The notes under the pieces: model-generated | Databases searched by the model: none | What the model was told of the DNA's origin: nothing | Seen by the model: only the letters and a program-made list of their open reading frames with translations | Assembly: GCA_023653785.1 (NCBI GenBank) | Contig: JAMKCH010041456.1 | Span: 1 to 64,000 of the forward strand | Direction: 5' to 3' | Source of the DNA: Ophioderma brevispina | Lineage: Eukaryota > Echinodermata > Ophiuroidea > Amphilepidida > Ophiodermatidae | DNA length: 64,000 bases | Translations under genes and position numbers: made by a program | In this document: positions 43,546 to 54,811 of the stretch, piece by piece | How the letters are laid out: every line of letters begins with the position of its first letter | Position numbering within the stretch: the first letter of the stretch is position 1

Positions 43546-44316
43546 TGCTAAACCGTTACTGTACAAAGTCTATGGGAAAATGACGTGTACTTTGCAGCAC
43601 CCGTAAAAAAATACAGGATTCCCTAAAACTGCAACTTTTATGTTAAATATATTGTATGTACTTTGGGTCTTCTAAAGTAGATATCAACATAAAATAAGTT
43701 TTATGTAAGTGCAAGACTCATTTGAATTTTCCGTCTTTTTACCCAATTTTCGCGTATTTTGAAAACAATATTTTGCCCCTAATTTGCAGCTCAAATAACA
43801 ATTTTCATTTTTATTGGTGATTTGGGGTAAACAGAACGAAATGGGTAAACAGAACGATTTTATAATTAATGTCGGCGGCGACATTAATTCAGCAAAATGG
43901 CGTGTAACACAAGAAAACACATTGTGGTTTTGATATCAATGAGTACAAGTTATGATCTTCATGTAATATACACATTGTTGATTAAAGTTACGGCAAACTT
44001 AAAAGTTCAAATTTCCTGGATGTCTTTAGCCTCTTATTATTGCCCCTATGTTATTTTTATGTGTAAAATATATCTCTATTCTTCCAATGGCCTAGACTAT
44101 CATTAAATTGCGAGCACATTTAAGAAATTTCATATTTTCTGAAAATGTGTCAGTGCAGCTTTAATTTAAAAAAATATAATAAATCAGTGTTATTATATAA
44201 ATTAAGATCATTTGTGCACAAGGCTCATTTGCTTGTTTACCTTGTGATGTCGGACCACACACCATTTACTATTACTAACCGATTATATTTCTAATCCGAT
44301 GCTATTCAATTCCCAG
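43546..44316. other. Intron sequence before the second half of SRCR2
   Basis: No recognisable coding or repeat content. It ends with the acceptor AATTCCCAG (ending 44316). Confidence 0.4.
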
Positions 44317-44473
44317 GTCCGTGAGGAAACTTCTGCTGTGGGGAGCGGCAAGATTGGATTGAGTGATTTGGCTTGCACAGGAAATGAATCAGCTTTGACC
44401 GAGTGTACGCAAGCTGAATGGGGTACCAATACCTGTTCTCATGAGAATGATGCACGCGTAGAATGTTTTGAAG
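44317..44473 (+). CDS. SRCR domain 2, second half
   Basis: The exon encodes VREETSAVGSGKIGLSDLAC, TGNESALTECTQAEWGTNTC and SHENDARVECFEG, completing the SRCR domain begun at 35263. The combined domain has the usual length and six cysteines. The acceptor is phase 0, matching the donor at 35417; the donor AAG|GTATAA (GT at 44474-44475) is phase 1, matching the last exon. Loss of the interior intron would give an exon like SRCR1. Confidence 0.92.
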
Positions 44474-45455
44474 GTATAATTTTTTTATTTACACAATATT
44501 TTGATAATATTTTTATATTCCTATTTCACATCATTTATCCTAGGTCGATATCGTAAAGATTTTATATTTTTAGAGAAATGGAGTAGGATGAACCAGTAGG
44601 TCAAATCAGGAATTTGCGCAGACATCTCACCATGTCTCATTCACTCACACAGTTAAAGTTTGCCTTTCGGATGGGCCCCATGATTTACCCTTTCGTACCT
44701 ATAGGTTTTCCCCAGTTTACACAGCGGTTCTTACTCGGGTTCTAATCCAGAGCTAGGCTCTCCATGTCAACCCTTAGCTCCCGAGGGGGGGCATGACATT
44801 GAAGGGTACGTGTATGTGCGGCCCTTGAAGAACCCCTTTTACGCGTCTCTCCAGGAAGTCCCAAGACCCAAGTTTAAGCAAAGGTCAGTTTTAAGGTCCC
44901 CTTTTAAGAAAAGGTTGGCATAAGAAGCTAAATTTTAGCCAAATTTCAGCACCAAGCCTGCAAATTTTCAAAATTTCAGTTCCCAAGGCCCCTACTTTCG
45001 GAGAACAAAAGAAGTCACAAGCCCCCCCCCCCCCCCAAGTTCGGACATCGGGACCGCCACATCCATACACTGAAAAAAAAAATTGAGTCCCCCCCCCCCC
45101 GGGGCCTTAGCTCAACCTCCTCTTGATATTTATTATTGATGCAGTACCAAACACTGTGACCACAATTTGCCCCCCCCCCCAACTGACAGATAACCACTCA
45201 AGATAAAGCTTGGGAACATTATTTTTGGTTAGGTTTGGACTGAAAGTTATTAATAATGTAAAAGTAATAACAGATTACTTAACAGGTTACGTTGACAAAA
45301 CAGCATTGGGTTGAAAGTAAAAATTTACCGGTTGTTTGGTCACAAAACGTGACCCCAAAGAATGGCCCACATGAATATGTATTATTTACTCAATTAGACG
45401 GTGATTAATCGGAGGACAGAGTTATACCCACTGAACCTCTTAAGTATTAGATAAA
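44474..45455. other. Intron sequence with several C-runs
   Basis: No coding similarity. C-runs of 10-14 bases occur near 45022-45035, 45089-45100 and 45170-45180. A CCCAAG...TTT-rich stretch at 44830-45000 is loosely repetitive. Confidence 0.45.
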
Positions 45456-45628
45456 GGTCTCCAAACAGACCATTCGCGAATATTAATGGTCGTCTAGGAG
45501 ATGTGTTTGAGGTTGGCTATTTCTGACCATGTAGAGCTAGCAGGCGAGACATGTCAGAAACTAGCAAGCGAAACATATCTCTAGACGACCATTATATTCG
45601 CGAATGGTTTGTTTGGAAACTTTTTCTT
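45456..45628. repeat. Short foldback repeat, about 170 bp
   Basis: AGACCATTCGCGAATATTAA with GGTCGTCTAG on the left pairs with the right arm GACGACCATTATATTCGCGA, and the outer GTTTCCAAAC/GTCTCCAAAC also pairs. Noncoding. Confidence 0.7.
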
Positions 45629-48125
45629 ACATAACGTCGAGCAAAGGATTAAATGGAATTGTATCCAATGAGTCGGCACCATTTTGGATACTCGTTATAA
45701 TTTTAACGTTAAAAGGGACATAGGCCTAACTTTTTCTTTAAATAAAAACCACAGATGCCCTTACTCTATTCGCATGTGTACGAGTCTTCGCCAATAGATA
45801 ATCCAAGGGGTATAACATACCAGAGGTATTCGATATTTGGGCATTCAGCTGGATGTTATTGTATAATCACCTATTGAACACTAAACCCAATAGAGGACAC
45901 TGTTGTTTCGCTTCACTCTTCGTATTTGGGGCAGCAATACACTCACCAAAACGGAATGTGCGTCAGGTGCGGCAAAGCAGCTGAATAGTCGCCAATTTTC
46001 CTTTATCCTCGTTCAGATACGAATTATAATTCAGAATTACACAATGCACTGACACAACAGAAGTTATATCATTAAATGACGTGGGACTCATGAACAGCAT
46101 TAAGATTTTGTGAATGGGAGCTTCTCGGCTTTAGGGCTGAAATTATGTGCGTTGTTCTTACTGCACGCTTCCCATGCATTGCACATCCTGGGTGAAATTG
46201 TGGGATAGTTAGTTTTCCGGCGCCGCTGAGCACAATACATCCTGGTGCTCTGCATCGCGTAGCGGTATGCCATAAGACCTTCTGGTCATTATTTTCATTT
46301 ATCGAGGTCTGATGACCAATCACAATGTCCATCTTCCTTGTGACAGAGTTGGAGCGGCTATACTAAAGGAGCCCAACTCTGTCATTTGTAACTATATGTA
46401 GGTCATGTGTAATTAACGGGCGAGCGACTTGGGATATTTAAGTCTAATTTTTGTCGAATTGCGATTTTTAAAAATGTCAATTTGTCATGGGACAGGCCCG
46501 TTGTATTAACAGTATAAAAGTGGAATTAATCTTTTTACTGTAAGGGGACCCATTGGGAATATTATTCCTATATGGCACAAAGCGACACCATAGCTTATGT
46601 ATTTTAAATACAATCCCTGCTACGACACCCATGGAATAACCGTTCGTTGTGGCATTCAGCCTGACAGACTTTCGTTGGTCTCGCAAATAACTCCCTAATT
46701 ACAGGGATGTTGTTGCGATCATGGCAGGTGTCCATAATGCGATTATAAATTTAAAATAACCCTTCCCCCAGGACAATGGTAGACGGTGTTTCTACACAAT
46801 TCTATAGTATGTTTCTTTTGTTTCTACATGACCTTTTTTTGCGAGAAAAGTGTCATCTAGCTAGCTAGCGAGACAACTTCCGCCAAAAATAAAGATTTCA
46901 TGTATGACAAAAGACGGACAATAGATAATGATGAATGGGAAGAGGGTAGACGTTTATACATGGACAGCGGGCTGCCGCCGCCGTTGAATAGTCGCCGATT
47001 AAAACCACAGGAAGTTGCATTGTGACCTTCGTAAAATGGCTTCACCCAGGTTAAATGAATTTTGTATAACAATAGAACATCTGTGTGGAATATGTGCACC
47101 AGCAGGTGTATGCATTGTTTCCCGCCACATTGAGAAGGGCAAAAAGCAACTTCCTGTTGTTTCAACTGTTGTTTCAACTGTTGTTTCAGTGGTTATACCT
47201 AACAGAAATTATCATTTTTAAGGACACACACCACTAAATAAACGCTCCATTGAAATACACGTAAAATACCACACACCGTGCCCTCTGATTTGCACCCCGC
47301 ATGACAATATTTTGAATGTTTTGAATCCATTTCCCTATAGATTACATGTGAAAATCTCAAAGAAGTTGTAATTGTTGATATAATCCTATGGACAGCGCCA
47401 TTATTATTTTGAGCGGACATGTAGGCCTCATAGTCGCTTTCGACAAGCGCCGGAAGTTGAGGACCTAGTTTCTACACAGAATCGAATTTCCAAATTTGTG
47501 ATAATCTGTTATAATATATACCACCCTCACTGGAAACCGGTTCCTAAAGGATATATCTTACACAGGTTGTGTTATTTTACTGGAACTACCTACCATTCCC
47601 CAAACGTGGAGTGATTTAGTGTTGTGCACCCTTTATGGGTTATCCCTCAAACAGACTAACACCGTTGAGAGGACCGCTTGGAATGAAAATCGGGGGGGGG
47701 GGGGGACCCTCCTTTTTCGAAACTGACCCTGATGCATAGTTATCTGTTCATGGGCAGCTTACCTCACCTCCAACGGGCGGGACATTTTCATCGTCCATTG
47801 TATTGTAATCGGAACTTCGGAAGTAAACTAAAGGGCATATTAACGACACAATGCATTGCTTACTTGTTTAGGTTAGCAAAAGCAGATAAAAATAATTGTT
47901 TAGGTATGTTTTAGCTTGTATTTTAGTCGGTGAAAATACGTGTTTAGGGTGCATTGTGAAAGTCCATGTTCATGCATCAGATCCACCTTTGAATACAAGT
48001 GCCCCCCCCCCCGGACCAAGGTCTCCCACTAAAACAAAAATATTCATCAGGTCTAAAACTTTTAAACCTTGGAATTGAGACAATAACATTTAGTACCTGC
48101 GGACCACACGAAAAAGAGTCGCGCG
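45629..48125. other. Intron sequence, nothing recognised
   Basis: About 2.5 kb without nameable features. It has a G-run near 47691-47704, a C-run near 48002-48012 and three tandem copies of TGTTGTTTCAAC near 47155-47190. Confidence 0.4.
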
Positions 48126-48573
48126 GCACAGGGTTCGGCTCTGATCATTTATTGCATATCCGCCTTTTTGGATTTTTGACCAATGTTCCAAGATTTTGTG
48201 GATTTCGAAACTAACGATGTTTTTTTTTCTTGAATTTTTTGAGTCTTAAATGAATCCGTATCAAATTATCTTTCATATAAAACATGTTAATGGCTTGTCT
48301 TCCACCTGATTTTTTTCTGATGACTATTTTTGTAAGCACCTAAAAAACAATAGCTTCACGGCCGCCATCTTGGATTTGCAGCAAAATTTTCACCAATTTG
48401 CTAGTTTTGTTGCATTTTGAAACCATGGACGATTTTTTTTCTTCATTTTTTTCAGCCCACAAGTAATTCTGTGACAATTGTATTTCATATAATACAAGTT
48501 AAATGCTTGTCTTCAACTTAGTTACAATTTTTGAATAAATGACCGAGCCGTCTATGTAAACGAAACCCTGTGG
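48126..48573. mobile_element. Nonautonomous element (copy B) just upstream of the last exon
   Basis: It is collinear with the insertion at 29661-30043. The left end CACAGGGTTCGG pairs with the right end CGAAACCCTGTGG, and the next block CGGCTC(T)GATCATTTATT pairs with AATAAATGACCGAGCCG. It ends 40 bp before the exon at 48614, so it supplies much of the 3' end of the intron. Confidence 0.8.
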
Positions 48574-48613
48574 CGAAATGATTTTGTATTTTAACATCTA
48601 TTCTAACTTTCAG

Positions 48614-48930
48614 GAAATTATCGTCTGGTTGGGATGCCAAATGACAATCAAGGAATGGTACAAGTTTATCACGCGGGCCAATGGGGATACATTTGTCGGC
48701 CGACGGAACACTTCGATACATTGATTTGTCAGCGACTGGGATTTTCCAAGGTTAGTGACGAACGAATACGTCGATCTGAGGTCGGATGGACAAGAGATAC
48801 AAAAACAAAAGTGTGGTATGATTATGCCAAATGCCCTCGTTCTGCGGAAACCATTGAGGAGTGTACCGCTAACTGGTCCTATAGCGATAGAGTGGGTTGT
48901 AGATATGAATACATAGTGACTTGTTTATAA
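48614..48930 (+). CDS. SRCR domain 3 and C terminus of the lectin/SRCR protein
   Basis: The terminal exon encodes NYRLVGMPNDNQGMVQVYHA, GQWGYICR, TLICQRLGFSK, KVWYDYAKCPRS, TIEECTANWSY and GCRYEYIVTCL before TAA at 48928-48930. The acceptor is TAACTTTCAG (ending 48613), phase 1. Six cysteines occupy SRCR positions, but the domain is divergent: the usual acidic residues after the first cysteine (CDD) are replaced by CRPTEH, and the W-L-D strand reads VWYDYAKC. The protein ends one residue after the last cysteine, with no membrane segment or GPI-type tail, which points to secretion. No AATAAA is evident in the next 200 bp. Confidence 0.88.
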
Positions 48931-50503
48931 TTGCAAGAATGTAATCGTATCTATGTCATTATACCTTTTAGGCCAGTAGACCCTGTGTAGGTCAATAGAC
49001 GTTATTCCAATTTCAGAATAAGAGGGAAATTCTCGGGCTTTATGCTTGGGTTTTTATTGTTTGCTCGTTAAGTTTTAATTATTCTTTTTATTTAAAGTAA
49101 CAACCGGTTATTTGATTTTAATAATATATTATGTATTTGCACTTGGGTTTGCCTCCTCCCTTAATGATTGCGGATTTTCTTGTTATCCAGTTGTTTTGGT
49201 GTACTGTCAGTATATTAGATTTCAAATTAAGTGGGACTTCTTGCATATTTCCATTAGGGTGGTGTTGATGTGAGAGTTCAATCCTCGGCCATGTCGAGAC
49301 TAGGCCTTTGTTACCAATGCAAAACATATAGTGCACAGAACACACCATTTACGTGTCGTCTTGGCATACAGCGCCGGCCATTGTTGAATCTTGGCAAACA
49401 TTGGCAAATCTTCACTGCGCTTGGGAGTTATCAACCATCATAATCGGCTAACCGTGGGAAACTCCACGTATACACAGTGTCAGATAGCGTTGATTCTGAT
49501 TTTTTTACATTGCGGTTACTGGAGATTGCGCACGCAAAATACTTGGCCTATCGTAACGATTTACGCACCAAAATATTCCTAACTAAATTGTCTAGTTAGC
49601 TGACTAGTTTATAATATATGTTTATTTTTGGAAAAAGACGAAAAAACGTGCAAAATACGATCCATACAAGCATTTTTCTTACCTTATCAGCTCTTATCAG
49701 CTGACTCAATTCTCGATTGCTGCTGTCAAGTCATGCCAAACGTCAGGCTTACAAAAAACTAGTGAGCTAAGGGGTCTTTTTGTCAGGAACCCGTTTCTAG
49801 CATCAGATTGACCACCTGATTCGTTGATTTCGCGATATCTAAGGTACCGCGAAACCGTTTTTCATTCCTTGTTCAAGTTAATCGCAGAGCCTTTAACACA
49901 GCGTTTGGCTGCTAGGGAGTCCCATGACGTAGCGCATGTGTAAAAATAGCCAGCCAATTAGCGATGCGGATACGGAATAGATGGCGCTGTGTCCCAGCAC
50001 TAGAGATGCTATGGGAGCGTAAATGGTGTGAGAATCGGCTTACTAGAAACTGATGAATTTAGTTATTAATAATGATGAAACGCTAATGCCATGGTTGGCC
50101 GGGATGTCAGGGAACTCATAATCCGCTTTGCGCTAATCTCTTGCAAGGTTGGATGGTCAAATAAAAGAAAAATAGTTGCGTTATGTGTGTATTGATATAA
50201 GAATGCATTATTTCTCCTGTGCTGTGCAAGGAATAATAAGGTCATCTGTGTTCATATAACAAATAATTGTTGATGTTCATCCTGATACACCTGATCCTTC
50301 AATTGAAACAACTTGTTGAATCTTAATAGTAGGACTTTGATCAAATACAATTTTCATAGAGGCATAGCTTAATTAATGTATATTGATATGAGTACATCTT
50401 TTTTATCTGTGTCCGTTAAAATAAGTCCTCTTACCTCTCACGGTGAATGGACAGACCTATAATAACTTTTAAATGAGGTCTCACTCAATTTGAAATCTAC
50501 TAT
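48931..50503. other. Sequence downstream of the gene, nothing recognised
   Basis: It should contain the 3' UTR and polyadenylation site of the SRCR gene, but I see no clear AATAAA close to the stop. No other coding or repeat content recognised. Confidence 0.4.
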
Positions 50504-50720
50504 AGGGCCCTTTCACGGAAGGTAACTTACATTGAATGGACTTTTTGTTTGCCCTCCAGATCACCCAGGCATGCAAAGAATACATTCTGCATACACCTGG
50601 TTCACCTGAACATTTCAGCTCTTTCTGCAGGTGACTCCTTTGTATTCTCTGCATGCTTGGGTTGTTCTGGAGGAGAGGTCTGGCCAGGTTAACCTATTGA
50701 CCTCACGTGAAAGTGCCCTT
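50504..50720. mobile_element. MITE-like inverted repeat, about 217 bp
   Basis: AGGGCCCTTTCACGGAAGGT on the left pairs with a right end ACCTCACGTGAAAGTGCCC. Inner arms CCCAGGCATGCAAAGAATAC and GTATTCTCTGCATGCTTGGG also pair. Noncoding. Confidence 0.75.
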
Positions 50721-51063
50721 TTGATGGGGTGACAAAAATGTTTACAAACACACGTTAGCACCTGGTCTAATGACATGTTGGAGGTGCGAAGAATATGTCC
50801 ATATAGTTACAGCATTCAATAGCCTTATCACGCCCGATTGAGCGCGAATTTTAAAAGCACAAGCCCTGCAGGTGCTCACGCATACTGCCGGGCAGTGCTT
50901 TGTTCGTTGCCTGGCGTTGACGTCACATGTCAAATTATCTATAGTCTGTACTCGCTTCATGTTTTGATCATCCTGCTTCAACATTCCAATAATCCCCTTA
51001 CTCAGATTATGAACACTGTACTTACTCATTGCTATAGTGTGATTTTTATTATACGTGTCACTT
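50721..51063. other. Nothing recognised
   Basis: No coding or repeat content that I can name. Confidence 0.4.
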
Positions 51064-51375
51064 CAGTAGCGATGTTGCGGCTCCCGTCATGGCTTCATTT
51101 GTATGGTCCGAGCCGTTCGGTTGAAGACGTGGCGTATTCCTAGTTCTATGAACCTATAGTGGTGTAAAATCAATAATGAGCATGTCTATAGACCGTATTC
51201 AATAGCCAGCCATGTTGTCTGGAGGTGGGCTATTGGGCGTCAAACTAAGTTGCTCAAAAGTTGGGCAGTTGAATCGATATTCCATTCAATTCAGCTACTG
51301 GAGCGCAGCAGTAACATGAAAAGAAGCCTATTATATGAGTACGGTACGACGGGAGCCGCAACATCGCTATTGAAA
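51064..51375. repeat. Inverted repeat, about 310 bp
   Basis: AGTAGCGATGTTGCGGCTCC with CGTC at 51064-51087 is the complement of GACGGGAGCCGCAACATCGC at 51350-51370. The interior is unpaired. It could be a small transposon. Confidence 0.65.
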
Positions 51376-52024
51376 GTTTTCGACGATTCCATTCATGCTG
51401 GGAGGTTGCGCGTTTAACCAGGGGGAATCAATACCACTTTTTTGGCGGGATTGAGGTCAACTTTTTTGTATGGCCTCACCTGAAGATCGATTGCCATTCA
51501 TAAGATTTTACACTTAAGTGGATAAGGTCATTTTAGTGGACAAGGGTTGGGCTCCTGGCTGAAAAAACACATTTTCCAAAGGAATCGAAACGCTGCACAT
51601 ATCAAGAGTACTCTAAGACATTAATATTAGTGAAAGAAAAATATCAACAATATTGATCGATTTAGAAATTAGGGGCAAAACAATGATTTCCATGCCGACC
51701 GAAAAGTGGCCATTTTTTTTGGAGCTTTTTTCTTCCCCAAGATGCACTAAAATGTTAACTTATGGCTTTTGTAAGTTGGGAATATACCAAATTAATTAAA
51801 TATAGCAATAAATTGGGTGCTTGATACAGTATACATGTGTAGCCACCATAGGTCACATGTATGTGGATTTTTTACTGTGTATTTTACCTTTTCATAATTA
51901 ATAATTAACGGTGCAATGAATTTGTCATTTTTTCACGGTACGAAGCGTGTTCCAAAGTTACACAATTATACTTTTAAGCGCGAAATACCGGTGTAGAAGT
52001 TTTTAGTAAACCATAATCCACTTA
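51376..52024. other. Nothing recognised
   Basis: No coding or repeat content that I can name. Confidence 0.4.
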
Positions 52025-52140
52025 CAACGGTAAAAATAGGGCACTCGATTCAGTTGACTCTTCACACAACATTACTTTCACGCTTTATTCCGTTGTCGTC
52101 TATGGAGAACGGACTATGGCTCCCGGAGGACTATATCTAC
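52025..52140. mobile_element. Partial copy of the GGTGTGGCAGGAGAT MITE family
   Basis: It contains GGGCACTCGATTCAGTTGAC, TCACGCTTTATTCCGTTGTC, TCTATGGAG and a worn right end GGAGGACTATATCTAC. The left terminus is lost. Confidence 0.75.
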
Positions 52141-52530
52141 TTTTATTTTAAATTTGTATTGGCTCATGCGCCCCCTTATCGACTTAAGTATTAATCTTTG
52201 ATGTGAACCAGTAACCTATTGGTGTACATAAGGAACATGTGTTGTATGGCATGGCATGCGTATAAATAGAGAGTGAGCAATCAAGTGACTGTCGGTTTTT
52301 TTTTAAAATGGAATTATGATAGGACTGTGACGCAACCAACAAATATCATACAGGCAAAGACGTATAAGTCCGTGCAATTTGCAAGTCTGAGGTTTTGACC
52401 ATCACTCATGCTCCTGGAGCATAGGTTGTGGCAACCGTTCCAGAGCGGAGCTATTCATTATATCGAGTGCTGACCACAGTAGTTTATTCCGTAAATGTTA
52501 TCAAGGATTAGAATTGCAAATCTGGCACAC

Positions 52531-52606
52531 CAGTCCTCGCTGGTCTTGTGGTTATGTAGCTGACCTCATGATACAGTGGTCTCGGGTTCGAATATCGCTA
52601 CTGCCT
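52531..52606 (+). repeat. tRNA-like sequence (possible SINE head)
   Basis: Box A-like TGGTCTTGTGGTTATGTAGC and box B-like GGGTTCGAATATC are spaced as in a tRNA, with a CAT-containing anticodon loop. The acceptor ends do not pair, so I read it as a tRNA-derived repeat. Confidence 0.6.
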
Positions 52607-53067
52607 CTTTGAAAATATACGAAATTTTCATTATTTTTTCATGGTTAGAGGGAAAAATTCTAAGGCCAAAAAGATAAGAAAAAATAATAGCTGCCCTTTG
52701 AGGTTAATGAGGGAGACCTGCTCCTGTAGCATGGGTGGTGGTCAAAAACTACCGCGTGCGCTTAATTTAGCCAATTCTAGCACCTTCCACACAAAGTCAG
52801 GACAAAACCATGATGATCTTCAAACTTGACATTTAATAAGTTAACTTAAAAAGGGGATCATGGAATGTTAATTTATTTTAAATTAAAAAAAAAAATTGGC
52901 CCTGGAACACCCCTTCGACAATATGTATGAAGTGACACTAATAAAAAATCAGACTATTATAGTAGTACTTGCTGTAGTTTAGGGTAACCTTAAAAATGAC
53001 GAAATGAATCATCCAGTAATCCTTCATCCTCCATTGTGATAGTCATTATAGCTCGTTATATAATTTC
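52607..53067. other. Nothing recognised
   Basis: No coding or repeat content that I can name. Confidence 0.4.
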
Positions 53068-53300
53068 AGTCGCAGCGAGCGTGAGCATGCGTAACACTTG
53101 ATCTTGGGTCAAAATTCGGTGTGTCCTTGGTCTAAGATATTCATGAGTTAGACTAAAGACTCTTTTACGGAATAAAGCTGTACAATCCTTGTAATCCTTT
53201 GATCCTCTTAGAGAAGATTTCATGCTAGGCTAATTCCACGAAGGATGAACTCAAAATGCGGTGTTGCTCATTCCAATCGCTCGCTGCGACTGGAAGTATA
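53068..53300. mobile_element. Inverted-repeat element with CAGTCGCAGCGAGCG ends
   Basis: TTTCAGTCGCAGCGAGCG at the left is the complement of CGCTCGCTGCGACTGGAAG at the right. Its right end is followed at once by the hairpin that starts the 126-bp array. Confidence 0.7.
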
Positions 53301-53310
53301 TCATGGGCTT

Positions 53311-53710
53311 ATAGATGCTTAAGAAAGCAGACATGCACCTGTCAACGTGCATATTTGCTTTCTTAAGCATCTAAAATAACCATCACAATGAATGATCCAG
53401 GTTGAGGTCAACAGGTGTGTGTTACATAATGATCTCTCGTACCTTTAACAAAACAGACATGCACCTGTCAACGTGCATATTTGCTTTCTTAAGCATCTAT
53501 AATAACCATCACAATGAATGATCCAGGTTGAAGTCGACAGGTGTGTGTTACATAATGATCTCTCGTACCTTTAACAAAACAGACATGCACCTGTCAACTT
53601 GCATATTTGCTTTCTTAAGCATCTATAATAACCATCACAATGAATGATCCAGGTTGAGGTCAACAGGTGTGTGTTACATAATGACCTCTCGTTGTACCTT
53701 TAACAAAGCA
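53311..53710. repeat. Tandem array, three copies of a 126-bp unit, headed by a long hairpin
   Basis: The marker ACATGCACCTGTCAAC recurs at 53331, 53457 and 53583, an exact 126-bp period, and the copies are nearly identical. The first copy lies in a long palindrome (53311-53373) whose arms are ATAGATGCTTAAGAAAGCA and its complement; in copies 2 and 3 the left arm is replaced by ACCTTTAACAAAACAG. Every unit keeps the small hairpin ATGCAC-CTGTCAAC-GTGCAT. Confidence 0.9.
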
Positions 53711-54811
53711 GAGGTAATAATCAAACTGTTCTTTATTTTCAATAATGCACAATAGAGGTAATATAATCGATGTTCAACTGATACCAAGATCATGCATTTA
53801 CGCCTTGATCTATTCAACACACTATATTCATAGTAGAAAGTACATTTTTAAATTCATTTAATCTGTGTAATCAAGCTAAACTAAGTTTCGCTTGAAAAAA
53901 TATTAAATAAGTTAATTATCAGCAATATTATTCCTTAATTGCATTCATTATAATTTCAGTAAAATATGTGCATGAATAATAAAGTTTGGGAAAATGGAAA
54001 AAAATGTCACTCACTTTCATTTCTGATGTCCACTTGTAATACATATTTGGATACGGCTCTAGCATTTTAGCGATGTGCATACTTGTAACAGATTATGGCC
54101 AAAAAGTGCTCTAAAGATAGCGAAGGTGACAAGTCGCAAGACAGAATTACCCCGAATCCCTTTGGGTGAACATATCCTAATGGTGTCTTTAAAATGGCCG
54201 CCATTCTGTTTGTTTGGGTATATCGTTTCAATACTGTACCCCCTCCCTCCCCTTCCCAAAAAAAAACACGGCAATCTGCAAAAAGGTCCGCTTTATTCGT
54301 GCTGAAGTTTGCCGCTTTTTTGCTTCCAACGCCAGCCCGAGCAATATTTGAATCGAGGTTCAACTTCTGGTCGCGATATTTAATCATTGATGTGTGCCGA
54401 ATGTCCTAAGAATGTTAAATAATACTAATCAGAATCTAATGGTCTGTTTTATAAGTTTATAACCACGTTACTTAGAAAAAGATCGGAATTCATATGCGAG
54501 TAGCAGCGCATGACGCCTACCTTGATATTTGAGTTACCCTATAGGGCTAACGCCTAATCAAAAATATAAAACGCGTTTTCCAACTCAATTGAAAATATCC
54601 CAAGCGACTGTAAGGGGCAATCTACAGGGCAGCGCAGATCCAGATCGGATCAAGATCAATCCGTTTCCACGTAGACCAGTTTGCTCTACACGGGTAGACC
54701 CTCCCTCGGGTCCACGGTGATGAAATGCTAAGCGACTGAAATTACACTAGACTCTTCAACCCATATCCGTGGACCCTCCGAATCTGGAGGGAAAACGTCT
54801 CAAATCTCCCC
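53711..54811. other. Nothing recognised
   Basis: Short frames on both strands near 54060-54400 carry no motif that I know. Confidence 0.4.
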
